A stretch of 64,000 nt of DNA from Macrophomina tecta. Taxonomy: Eukaryota; Ascomycota; Dothideomycetes; Botryosphaeriales; Botryosphaeriaceae. The DNA is taken from assembly GCA_024180945.1 (NCBI GenBank), contig JAKSGN010000002.1, positions 3,472,001 to 3,536,000 on the forward strand, written 5' to 3'. Below, piece after piece: positions 32,448 to 43,291 of this stretch. Below the pieces are notes generated by a model. The model was not told the origin of the DNA, made no database searches, and saw nothing but the letters and a program-made list of their open reading frames with translations. Each line of letters starts with the position of its first letter. Positions within the stretch are counted from its first letter, which is position 1. A program made the position numbers and the translations under genes.

Positions 32448-35094
32448 TCAATCCAACAATGCTCTAACCTTGACAACCTCCTCACTAACCGCCTTCTCAC
32501 TCCTTAAACTCAAGCCCGCCGCCTTCTGCGCCACCGGCACCACCTCTTCAATCCTCATCCCCCTGCTCAGTCCACTCACCAACACCCCCGTAAACGTATC
32601 CCCCACGCCGTTCACACTCACCACCTCGCCCGCGCCCAACACCTCCTCCGGCGCAAAAAGCCGCATGTACACCCCACCAACCCCCGCACTTCCATCGCCC
32701 CTCGACAAAATCCACGGCGCGCTCACCGGATCACTTAGCCGCTCATCCCCCTCCCGCAGCAACGTCGTCAACAGTACGCCCTCCGGACCCAGAGTGGTCA
32801 AGATAGTCGGAATGAGCGGGAGTAGTTGCAGTGTTTGCTGCGGAACGCCCTGGCTGACGAGGGCCGCGCTGGTTGCGTGGGTAAGCAGCGGGGTAGCGCC
32901 GCCCTGGGGCAGGTTGAGGGCGTTGATGACAGCCCAGTAGGCGGACGAGGCGAAGAGTTCGGCGGCGCGGGCGGTGTGCCACATGGTGTGGAGCTCGATG
33001 GCGTTGGGGGTGGTGAGGTCGACGAGCGGGGTAGGGAACAGGGGATAAGGGTCTGGTTTGGTTTTGGCGGCTGTGATGGGGTCGTAAGGGGAGAAGAGGC
33101 GCGCGGACTTGACGGCGGAGACGGGTTCGAAGGCGGTGGATGTGGACGCGTTGGTCGATTTGGCGGCGCGCAGCCAGGCGTGCAAGGTGGAGGGGGACCA
33201 ATTGGCGTCGGCGACAAGCCAGCGAGGGCGAAGGCGGGAGAGAGGCGCGTTGAAGGTGGACTGGATGGTGGTGGGCGTGGCGGTAGTGGATTGGATGATG
33301 TCCATGTCGGCCATGCCGAGAGTGAGGTTATTATGCGCGTCGTTAATGGCGATGTATTGGCCGGTGCGGGCGTCTGAGCGGGTGATGATGCTGGGGGTGG
33401 GCAGGCCGGAGCGCTGCAGGAGGTCGAGCGCGACGCGGCCCATGACGTCGTCGCCGACGGCGCTGCAGAGGCGGACAGAGCTGCCGGTGAGGTGAGCGGC
33501 ACGAGCGATGTTGTGGGCAACACCTCCGAGGGTTTGTTGGATTGAGGCTTGGTTTGAGGTGTGGAGTTGTGGGGATATTGAGGATCCAGGGGTGGAGTTT
33601 GGAGGCGGGATGTAATTGCAAGCGAAGTCAACCGCAACGGCACCAGTCACGACGACATCTGCTTTTTCCTGGCCAGCAGGCGCCACAGCCGTTTCTGGCG
33701 CCACGGGCGAGTTGCTTGGATGAGCTGCTGGTTGGGATGATGACGGCTGAGAGTACGATGCGGGTATATTGCTAGTACGCCCAGGTCATCAGTCCTATGT
33801 ACAAGTGTCAACCGGCAAAAAGGTGATCCTCTCACTAGTTCTTCGCCGAGCCTTCGCCTTTCATTTCTTCCTCCAATGCCAGCAGCTCCTTCGCGATCTT
33901 CGTAGCCCTCTCCACATTTGAGGAAATCAATGTCCTGTTAGCCTTCACTGTCTTTCCTTGGGTGAGCTCCTTGATCTTGGACAGAATGAAAGGAGTGTTG
34001 CGAGCACCGGTGATTCCGAGCACTTCGGCCTCAGCAACCGCCTGTTCGATGATGGAGTCAATCTCCTCTTTGGGGACTGATGCGGAAGTAGGGATAGGGT
34101 TGGCGAAACTGATGCCAGAGGAAAGTCCCAGTGTGTTTTGAGCGTCTGGCACGAGTTAGAATGGCATTGATTCACGACCCAGGATTCATATAATCAAACT
34201 TACAGATCATTGCGGCGGCCTCTCTCTCATTCTGGACGACAGACGGACTCTTGACGCCGCTTTCTCTCGACCAGAATGCGGGGAAGTCGACCGACCCGGT
34301 CCGACCATCGGCAAAAGTAGCAACAGCAACACCCTGGGTCTCGAGATACTCGAGGGTCCGGGGAATATCAAGGAAACTCTTGCAACCACTGCTAACAACA
34401 GCAACAGGAGTCCTTCCCAGCTCGGTAAGGTCCGCGGAGATATCCATAGAGTTTTCGCCTCCGCGGTGAACACCTCCGAGGCCACCAGTGCCGAAGACTT
34501 TGATACCTGCAAGATGTGCGAGAATCATAGTGCCTGCTACGGTCGTCCCCCCGGTGAATTTGCCCTGGTCGGGGCCTAGTAGTCTCTGTATCGTGTCAGA
34601 CGCTCATGTTGCCTTTACGGGCGCAAGGAAATTCTACCATTCCACAGGCGTAGGCCAGATCCCGGCGGGAAATCTTGAGAGTTCCGTCTTTGCCGGCTGA
34701 GGCGGCTATTCTGATGAGTTCCTCGGGATCCAATCCAACGCGGGCCACACCGTCCAGAACACCAATGGTGGCAGGAACACCTCCCATGGTTCGGACTACG
34801 CTCTCAAGATGAGATGCCAAGGCGACGTTATCCGGGTAGGGAAAGCCTGGGCACATATGAATGGCAAGACAGCATAGATTTTGGTAGACAAGACAGCATA
34901 CCATGAGTGTAGATAGTGGTTTCCAGAGCCACCACAGGTCGCTTCTTGGCACCGTGGAGGGCTTCCTGGACCTCCTCAGAGACGTGAAGGACGGAGCTCA
35001 CGGGGGTCTTGGTGGGCTTGACGAATAAGCTAACGGCCCTCCGGCAGGGCATGCGGTTCCGGAGGGCGGCGCGAGCAGAGGCCATAGCCAACAT
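32448..35094 (-). CDS. Bifunctional pseudouridine-5'-phosphate glycosidase / pseudouridine kinase
   Basis: Five exons (35094-34902, 34846-34638, 34585-34204, 34145-33836, 33771-32448) join exactly in frame to 805 residues. Residues about 25-365 are the PsuG/IndA-type glycosidase: ETTIYTHGFPYPDN, KFTGGTTVAGTMILAHLAGI and GTGGLGGVHRGGENSMDIS. Residues about 385-805 are a pfkB-family kinase: VVVTGAVAVDFACNY, LGGVAHNIARAA and the C-terminal VNGVGDTFTGVLVSG with the catalytic Asp. The kinase would phosphorylate pseudouridine and the glycosidase split the product into uracil and ribose-5-phosphate, so both steps of RNA-derived pseudouridine breakdown are in one chain, as in other filamentous fungi. 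The first 25 residues are Arg/Ala-rich with no acids, like a mitochondrial presequence. A stop codon appears to separate the two domains only if intron 4 (33772-33835) is retained. Confidence 0.92.
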
Positions 35095-35216
35095 GTCCGC
35101 GGGGATGACCACCTGCCAAGCTCGTTCAAAAGATCCAAAGCCAAAGTGCAGTCGAGCAAATTAAAGAGAAGTCAGAGAAGGAGCAAAAAGACTGGAGAAA
35201 ATTGGCGGAGACTCGA

Positions 35217-35230
35217 ATATATATACATAT
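35217..35230 (-). promoter_or_regulatory. TATA-like element for the pseudouridine gene
   Basis: A 14-base ATATATATACATAT stretch lies about 125 bases upstream of the minus-strand start at 35094. OST1 starts about 375 bases away on the other side, so the element more likely serves the pseudouridine gene. Confidence 0.4.
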
Positions 35231-35375
35231 GGGGACGATAAAGGTGCGGCCGACGGCGAGGGGCAGCACAGGCCGAGGGCACGAGCAAGTCTAGGCGGTG
35301 CCTCTGGCAGGAAATTTTCGAGGGCTAGCGGGCGGCGGTGACTGGAAAGGGCAAGAGGAGAGGAGAGTGGGATGC

Positions 35376-35411
35376 GGGCGTGGTGGGCGTGGTGGGCGTG
35401 GTGGGCGTGGG
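35376..35411 (+). repeat. 9-bp tandem repeat, four copies
   Basis: Four head-to-tail copies of GGGCGTGGT, the last ending GGG. The unit contains a GC-box-like GGGCGTGG core. It sits in the bidirectional promoter. Confidence 0.9.
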
Positions 35412-35603
35412 CCGGGGCTTGGCGCTGCAGGGATCGCCAGGCCGAGGGGCCCAAGCTCAGGCGCTGTAGCGAACACGTCTCCGGGACGCATCATCACCTC
35501 CACCGCCCGGCCCAAGAGCTCCGCGTTTCCGCTCAACGGCTCCCGCTGCTTCCAATCCCCCTCGCCCTCGGTCAATGCTGGTCACACTGTCGGCGCCGCA
35601 AAC

Positions 35604-37278
35604 ATGAGGTCGCTACCATTCATCCTGGGCTGCCTGTCCGCCCTGCTGTCGCCTGCCTCGCTCGTCCACGCCAGAGCCAACAGCTCCGATCCGCTCTCGT
35701 CCAAGCAGATTCTCTCGGGCGCATTCAAGCCGCCCCAGGTCTTCAAGAACGTCAATCTTGTGCGCAATGTCAACCTCGAGAAGGGCTATCCGCGCGAGAC
35801 CATCAATGTCGTTATTGAGAACATCGACGAGAAGCCCCAGGACGAATACTACCTGCCATTCGAGGCCGGTTTGATTTCGCGGATTGGTGGTTTGGAGGCC
35901 AGGGACAAGAAGGACGCCGAGAAGCCTGCTTTCGACGTCGAGGTTGTCGAGTTTGATGCTTACAGGTAAGCCGCGCCGCTTGTGACTGCCTCGAGCTTAG
36001 CGTCGAGATGGACTCACGCCTGCACCAGCCCGACCGAGTTCTACCGCATTCGCCTGCCCCAGCCCCTCAAGTCCTCGCAACAACAGACCCTCAGCATCTC
36101 GTATGCCGTTCTGGCTGCCCTCGAGCCGCGCCCCGCTTCCATCGATCAGCGCGAGAAGCAATATGTCCAATACAGCTTCAGCGCCTACGCCCCCTCGGCC
36201 TACACGACCCTCAAGCAGAAGACGAAGCTCAAGTTCCCCACTACCGACGTTCCCGACTACACTGTCCTTCCCTCGCCCAATGCAGACAATGCTGAGGATC
36301 CTACCAAGCAGGGCTCCAGCTTCACCTACGGTCCCTACAGCGAGATCCCGGCTGGCGCTCAGGAGCCCGTCAGCGTGCGCTACGAGTACACCAAGCCTCT
36401 CACCCACGCAAGCCGCCTGGAGCGTGACATTGAGATCAGCCACTGGGGCGGAAATCTGGCGACCGAGGAGCGCTACTGGCTGACGAACCGTGGTGCTACG
36501 CTGAAGAACCACTTCTCCCGTGTGCAGTGGCAGATGACCGTCTATGCGAAGCCCCCCACCCCGGCGCTGAGCGAGCTTAAGATGCCTCTCCAGGTCGGCT
36601 CTGTCGATGCCTACTTCACCGACGACATCGGCAACGTCTCCACCAGCCGCTTCAGGGCCAATGCCCGCGAGTCCAACCTCGAGATCCGCCCTCGTTACCC
36701 CGTTTTCGGTGGCTGGAACTACAGCTTTAGGGTTGGCTGGAACGGAGATCTGTACTCGTACCTAAGGAAGTTGAAGACTGGCGACAGCTACGTTCTCAAG
36801 GTGCCCTTCCTTGAGGGCCCTAAGAACCCCGAGGGCATTGAGTACGAGCGTGTTGACCTCCGCGTCATCCTGCCCGAGGGAGCTAAGTACGTGTGTATGC
36901 TTTGATTTATCTGGGCCTTTGCTGACGTGAGACATCAGAAACATCAAGTTCGACACCAGCGTCCCCATCATTTCCAACGAGACTTCCCTTCACCGCACCT
37001 TCATGGACACTGTCGGTCGTACTACCCTCCACCTTACCGCTCTGAACCTGAATGATGAGTGGAGGGGCCGTGACCTTATTGTGCGTTCTCATACAACCCC
37101 TACTTACTGAAATCCCAAGCTAATTCGGCCTTTCTAGATCACGTACGACTACCCATGGATTGAGGCTTTCCGCAAGCCTATCACCATTACTCTGGGCATG
37201 TTCGCAGTTTTCACCGCCGCCTGGGCTTTGGGCAGTATCGACACCAGCATTGGAGCTAAGCAGAAGGTCAAGGCGTAG
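35604..37278 (+). CDS. OST1: Oligosaccharyltransferase subunit OST1 (ribophorin I)
   Basis: Four exons (35604-35965, 36029-36886, 36939-37080, 37138-37278) give 500 residues, the usual length. Residues 1-24 are a signal peptide (MRSLPFILGCLSALLSPASL). The lumenal domain shows VFKNVNLVRNVNLEKGYPRE, HWGGNLATEERYWLTNRGA and FPVFGGWNY-like PVFGGWNYSFRVGW, all ribophorin I hallmarks. A single transmembrane helix (PITITLGMFAVFTAAWALG) is followed by a short Lys-containing cytosolic tail. The subunit stabilises the ER oligosaccharyltransferase that transfers the N-glycan to Asn in secretory proteins. Introns of 52-63 bases. Confidence is high. Confidence 0.95.
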
Positions 37279-38196
37279 ATATCTTTGGATGAGCGGTAGG
37301 ATGGGAAAAAAGACTTTCTTGATGTAAATTTATAAAAGAAATCAAGCGCTGTTTTGTTGATGGCTGAATATGTATCTTTCCTTCTAGGTGTGGAATCGTC
37401 AGCAGTTCGGTGTTGTGGGGGATAGCGACCTTGACGAATTGTGGCGTGACGGTTGGGCGTAGTTGTTCATTCTAAAGGCATTCGTCGTATAGCTGATGGA
37501 AATGCTTTTGCGGGGGATGAATATCAGATACGGAAGGGTAGGTGAGTCTGAACGTTAGACAGTCGTGGATACTTGTTCAGTGCATAATCGTTGACCGTTG
37601 CTTGGCGATAGAGCTGTTTATACCATAAGCGCCATCACAGCCGGCGAACTCGTATTTGTGTGAGACCCGGCAGATCTGATGCAACGAACTGTTGGTTCTT
37701 GGGAGATTGCTTATTAGTGCTTGTAGCCTAGACTTCGGATATATAATTTTCTTAAGCATAATTTCTGGTAGGTCAGTGGTTCGTCTCTGGCAAACTGAGT
37801 CCCTCCTCCCTTGTCCGCTTCTTCGATCACCCCCTCCTTCTACAACGCATACCTTTGTCAGCCGACTAGTCATCTACTCGCGTATTGTAATTCCAAGTAC
37901 TGATGCTTATCACGCAGGCTATATTGGATAGTTCATCTATTTTCACTTACATTTTGCAACTGACGAAACCTCGACTGACTCTTTCCCCACAAGATTCAGG
38001 TTTTCCTCGCGTGTGCAAATGCCTCTGTGGTATGCGTCGCGAACAGGGGCGTCTTTTTGGATGGAAGTGCTGTTGAAGCTCGATAGATGAAACTTGCATC
38101 TGGATGACTTATGTCCATACGCCGCTTGAATGCAGGAGGATATCCTGATTTACTGCATTCATTGGCCCTTAGGGGCTCATAGTCACCGATTATTCG
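37279..38196. other. Convergent intergenic region, 0.9 kb
   Basis: The region lies between the stop codons of OST1 and the permease and is relatively AT-rich. No gene, tRNA or repeat was recognised. Confidence 0.5.
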
Positions 38197-40155
38197 TCAC
38201 CTCTCGACAACCGCCACATCCTCTCCACCCTTAACTCCCCCTGTCGCTCTCGCCATCCCTCCTGCCGCATCCACCTCTAGGACTGGCCCTGTATAAACCT
38301 TCCTCCCCCAGACGGCCCAATACAGCAAACTCCAGATGATCCCACCCCCGAACACCACAACACTCCAATTCATTGTCTCCGGCGACGGATCCACATGCGG
38401 CGGCCAAAACGAGAAGAACGCGCCCACAGCCGAATACACCATACTCGCCACAATAACCGGGGGGCCCCAATACCTTCCCAGATTAAACGGGCCAAACGGG
38501 ATCTCCTCATGCGGCACGACGAGGCGCTTGCGCAGCAGCACCGCCGCCGACAGCAAGAAGGTCGCATAATTCGCCACGACAACGAGCGAGGTGAACGCGT
38601 TGAACGCGACGCTGGACCCGACGTTGATCAGTGCCAGCAGGCACGAAATCACCGTCATGACGATAATCGCGTTCAGCGGCACCGTCGTCCCCAGCCCGAG
38701 CCGGCCGCGCCCGCTGTGGATGCGCGCCAGCCAGCCGGAAAAGGGCAGCCCGCGCTCGCGCGCGAAGGCCCACACCATGCGCGAGCCGGAGGTGTAGATG
38801 TTGATGGTGGCGACGAAGCAGATGAAGACGAGCGGCACGGCCATGCCGGTCGCGGTCGCGTTGGACGCGGTGGCTGTCCTGAACATGGCGATGACGGGGA
38901 AGCCGGTCGGGGTCGCGAGGATGGATGACGGGTCGCTGCCCAGGCAGAAGGCGATGGCGATGACGCACCCCAGGCCGAGCACGCCGTTGATGCCGACGGA
39001 CGCGAACATGCTGCGTGGGATCACGGAGGAGGCGTGCTGGATCTCCTCTGCCATGTGCGAGGCCGCTTCGCAGCCTGGTGGGGCGGTAGGATGTTAGCGG
39101 TCGTGTTTGAGGGCGCTGAGGCGGCGAGGGATGGGGGATGGTCGAGGGTTCTGCTCACCGACGAACGCGAACATGGTGACGGTCAGGCCGATGAAGAATG
39201 AGAGGCCGTCCGACTTCCAGTTTCCGCCGTCGTAAAACGTTGCGAATACCTCCTTTGCGCTCGCATGCGGCGCCAGGACGACAAGCGGGATGACGAGGGC
39301 GAAGAATCCGAGGACGTGGAATACGAGGAAGAAGAGCTCGATGATCGGGAGCAGCGGTTTGGTGACGGTGTTGGTGAAGAAGGCCACTGCGATGACGGCA
39401 AAATAGATCAAGGTGCCGTGCCAGCGCTGGAAATCATAGCCAGGGTAATTGAGGACCAACAGTCCTTGGATCAATGTACCACCCAAGTAGCCACCGGATG
39501 CTGCCATGCATTGCCAGCCTATGACGCAAGTCCAACCGGTCATGTAACTCAGGAATTTGGAGCAGGATGGAGGTGACAGAACGGCAACCCTGCGAGGAAA
39601 CAATCAGTAAAAGTCGAAGATCCGGCACCTCGGCCAACGGTGTTGTATACCAGTTGTACTGTCCGCCCGCAAGTGGGATCCTGGATGTTGCAGTCAGTTA
39701 CTCGACAATCGTAATGGCAGCGATTGTACTACGGACGAACATTGAAGCCATCTCAGCCATGACTATGACCTGAAGTATGGTACCAAACCAGACAAAAATG
39801 TATCCGTAGATGAGCCCTGGATTCCCGCCGTTCAAGAGAGCGCCTTGGAAAACGCTTTTATAGTGTTAATGGCTGCAGGAGAGGCGGAAAAGCTCGGGAA
39901 TACTGACATCAGCATGGCTTCCCATGTTATGACAAGACTACACGTGAGGCCGATGATTGGTAAGAGGCCGAATATGCGCTGCGAAGATCACAACTGTCAG
40001 ATGTTGTAGGCTTGAAGTATCTCCCACAGGCTTGAAGTGGAGCCACGTACCTTCAACTGAGACTTTTTACCAAACCGCGCCATATCTTCCGCATCGTCAC
40101 TGTACTTGAGCTCGCCGACCGGCTCTGGGCCAGTACGGGATGTCTCGAGCACCAT
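38197..40155 (-). CDS. APC-family amino-acid/GABA/choline-type permease
   Basis: Six exons (40155-40051, 39978-39908, 39854-39741, 39680-39651, 39589-39159, 39074-38197) join in frame to 542 residues. The N-terminal cytoplasmic part contains LKYSDDAEDMARFGKKSQLK. The first helices carry FGLLPIIGLTCSLVITWEAM and VFQGALLNGGNPGLIYGYIF, followed by EMASMIPLAGGQYNW, the consensus start of the GABA/choline permease subfamily. Later come CEAASHMAEEIQHASSVIPR, the usual APC loop, and INIYTSGSRMVWAFARERGL. Twelve helices are expected. Homologues import GABA, choline or other amines across the plasma membrane; the substrate is not readable here. Exon 4 is only 30 bases, and some donors (GTTCGT, GTCAGT) are non-consensus but keep the frame. 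Confidence 0.87.
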
Positions 40156-41249
40156 CGAGCCGGCTGCCAGCTAGCTGTGGAGTGGGCGAGGGATTAGTGG
40201 AAGTCGAATACTCAATGAGAAATGTTTGAAGCCGGAGAAAATTTGTCAACAAGCTGCGGGCCGGTGGGTGATAAAGCAGAGTGCCATTAGTCTTACATCC
40301 AAGCCGCGGCAGACCGCACCGTCGCGTACACAGGCCTTGCAGGGTCTTTCGATCCAGTCGTACATATAACGCATGCACGTTACACCGCACCAAGGCCATA
40401 GGGGGCCCTGCCGGGATGCGTAAGCCCCGCGGCTGATATCAACCTACCTGTTTTGGCGAGGAGCCATCTGTTTAACCTTGAAGGATCAGCGCCTTATCCG
40501 CGCCACGCCCGTCCTGGAACGAAAACGCAATTGGCTGGAGGTCTAAAATCTGACATGCGGCGAATGGAACGGAGCTGGGACGCTGCAGTGTTGCGTCAAG
40601 GACAAGCAGCCGCGACAGGTGGAAGGGCTTCGCCTCGTTAGCTTATGTCCCGGAATCCCCTCGCATGATGATAAATCAGTAGAAAAACAGGTAAGGTTGA
40701 GACTGTGTTCGGCTATGCGGGCGCCATGTTGCCCAGGGGACTTGATTTTTGCCGTCGCTGTGGGGGCCGCAGGCATGCCCAGCCCTGCTCATGCAGTATG
40801 GTAAGCGATTGGCTTTCACCGGCGAGCTTCAGCAACAGTCCAACCGTCTCCCATTGTCTTTATTCAGAGCTTAGAACAAACCCCCGAATATGCCTGCTTG
40901 GTGGCGCTGTTCACGAATTTAACTCAGCCGCCACTGCGTTCTGGCTGTCATGCAACACAAGCTCAAAGATTGATATCTCGGGCGATAGGAGTATCACTTT
41001 ACTCTCTTTTATTTGATTACAGCTTTCCGGCTATGTTTGACGACGATTTAGTCACTGCTGTAGGCGGATAAATTCGTCCGGTTCACACTGAAGGTGAGCA
41101 CTAAGTCAGAGCTTATGCCGTCGTGGTCCGCTACTGCTCGGCGTCGCGTTGGATACTATTGAGGTAAAAATTTACATTCAGTAGAATGAAGCGTGTGCTT
41201 CCGAATACCCCAGAGGCCGTAGTAGTCCGGTCTCCACAATGTACCATGT
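40156..41249. other. Intergenic, 1.1 kb
   Basis: It separates the permease start from the 3' end of the monooxygenase on the same strand. Nothing coding is supported. It probably contains the permease promoter. Confidence 0.5.
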
Positions 41250-43291
41250 CTACTTACTCAGTTCCTCGATCTTGGCCCGCCGTGGCGCATCTGGGTCACC
41301 TCCGACAGCCTCCAGCCATTTCGGATCGATCTCTTTCACGTTCAGATACGGCGAGAAGTCTGAACCTTGTACCTTGTTCTCACGCGTCAGACCCATTCCC
41401 AGGTATGCCCACATGTTCCGGCCATTCTGGTACTTGATCTCGTAATCTTCATAGCGCGGATCCTCGATCGCATGGACTGTGACCGGTCAGCTATTCACTC
41501 GTTCCCAAACACGTGACAGAGCTTACCGTAATGTAGCGAAGACCCGGGGTAGACAGCTGCATGGAGAAGGAATCGATTAGCCCAGATTTACCTGGCATGG
41601 GCCTCACGTTCGATCTTACCATTGATTCGGCCAGTATCATTGTTCTTGTACCACGAGCGGCAGCTGTCCTTCCACACCGTGTGCTTATACCACTCCTGTG
41701 CATGTTCATTAAACTGATCTGTTACATCCTGTTTCGGCACGAAGCTCTTGATATGCTCCTTCTGCATCTTCTTGATGAACTTGATGGTGTAGCTGACGAC
41801 TTCCTGCAGCGGTCCGGCAACACTTCCATTCTCCACCGGCCTGGATAGCATCATTAGTATGGATCTTCATCACCACCTCTCTCGAATAAGTAACTTACCA
41901 GGTCGGCCCAATGTACATGAAGAAATTGGGCATGTCTGGCACTGTGATGCCGAAGTAGCTCTCCGGTTCGTCCTTCCACTTCTCCGCCAAATTGACGCCG
42001 TTCTTCCCAATAACCGGGAAGCGCGGGCGATACGTCACGTCGAAGCCCGTCGCGCAGACGACGGTGTCGCACTTTCGCTCCTTACCATCCGCGCCCACGA
42101 CGCCATCCTCAGTGAGGCGCTCCACAGCCGTGAAGTGGACGTCCACATTCTCCTTCCCGATCGCCTCCATGTACGGGTCGCCGGGAGTGATGCGGCGGCA
42201 GCCGATCTGGAACTTGGGTGTGAAGCCCTCGATGAGGCGGGGATCCTTGATGTACTCGGCCATGCGGGCGCGCATCTCGCGCTGGGCCTGCTCCTGGACG
42301 GGGCTGTGGTCGTACATGAGCTCGAACAGGCCGTTGACCTGGTCCTCGATGCCCTTGGCGTGCTTGACCAGCTTCTCCGGCTCGCGGCGGAACTGCTCGA
42401 TCTCGTCGAGCGGGTACTCGACGTTGCGGCCGGAGCTGTCGGCCAGCACGACGAACCAGACGCCCGTCCGCACGAAGACGTCCAGGTGCTTGGCGTGCGG
42501 CTGCATGTGCGGCACCGTCTGGATGCTGCTGGCGCCCGACCCGATCACCGCGACCCGGTCCTCCTTCCACTGCTCCTGCTGGTAGTCGTGCGGCCAGCGG
42601 GCCGTGTGCACGACCCGGCCCTTGAAGTCCTTGAGCCCCGGCAGGTCGGGCCACTTGAAGTTGTTGAGGATGCCCGTCGCGTACAGCAGCAGGTCGCACT
42701 CGTCCTCGAAGTCGCGCACGACGTTGCCGTCGCCGTCCTTCTCCTGCAGCTTGACGCGCCACAGGCCGGCATCATCGTCCCAGCGCGCCTCGACCACCTC
42801 GGTGCGGAAGGTCATGTACTTGCGCAAGTCAAAGACATTGCACACCTTGTCGAGATACTTCCAGATATCCGGGGCGTAGGAGAAGTAGCGCGGCCAGTCG
42901 GGGTTGAGGGCGAAGCTGTTTTGTGTGCCAGTGAGCGACGGGGAACTCGCGACACTTGACGTTATGGGGCGCGCAGAGCTTACTTATAAGTGTATGCATG
43001 GCTTGGGATGTCGCATGCGCATCCTGGGTAGCGATTCTCCAGCCAGGTGCCGCCAATATCCTCATTCTTCTCGTATATCTTGAATTCCACATTCTCGCAC
43101 TCTTTCTGGATGCGGTACGCCAACATGATCCCTGAGAAGCCTGCGCCAATGGTGATTGCCTTTACCTTGCGCGTCTTCGGATCGTTCAGCACGATATTTG
43201 GGATATCATAGCCCGCCGAACCGGGGGTAGAGTAGTCCCACTTGCCATCCTTCACGAAGTGCTGGGAGATAGCGTTGAGGTCTGGGGCCAT
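41250..43291 (-). CDS. Baeyer-Villiger-type flavin monooxygenase
   Basis: Five exons (43291-42984, 42915-41899, 41840-41620, 41556-41527, 41476-41250) give 600 residues. The first Rossmann motif is [17 protein letters not shown] (FAD), then a typical [22 protein letters not shown]. The Baeyer-Villiger fingerprint FxGxxxHxxxW is present as [11 protein letters not shown] near residue 200, followed by a second Rossmann motif [15 protein letters not shown] (NADPH). [16 protein letters not shown] marks the end of the flavin domain. Such enzymes insert oxygen next to a carbonyl in ketones, steroids or secondary metabolites, using NADPH and O2; no biosynthetic cluster surrounds this gene, so a catabolic role is as likely. 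Third codon positions are strongly GC-rich in exon 2. Confidence 0.92.

Larger units (their letters stand above)
35095..35603. promoter_or_regulatory. Divergent promoter, pseudouridine gene / OST1, with minisatellite
   Basis: 509 bases separate the two start codons. It holds a TATA-like stretch for the minus-strand gene and a four-copy 9-bp repeat, both listed separately, and a GC-rich half next to OST1. Confidence 0.5.

Noticed and set aside
33835..33837. Stop codon separating glycosidase and kinase into two genes
   Set aside because: The TAG spans a GTGAGA donor; splicing 33772-33835 fuses both domains in frame, as in other fungi.
41859..42959. 366-codon plus-strand frame antisense to the monooxygenase
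   Set aside because: GC-rich third positions leave the antisense strand open; the minus strand carries clear FAD/NADPH motifs.
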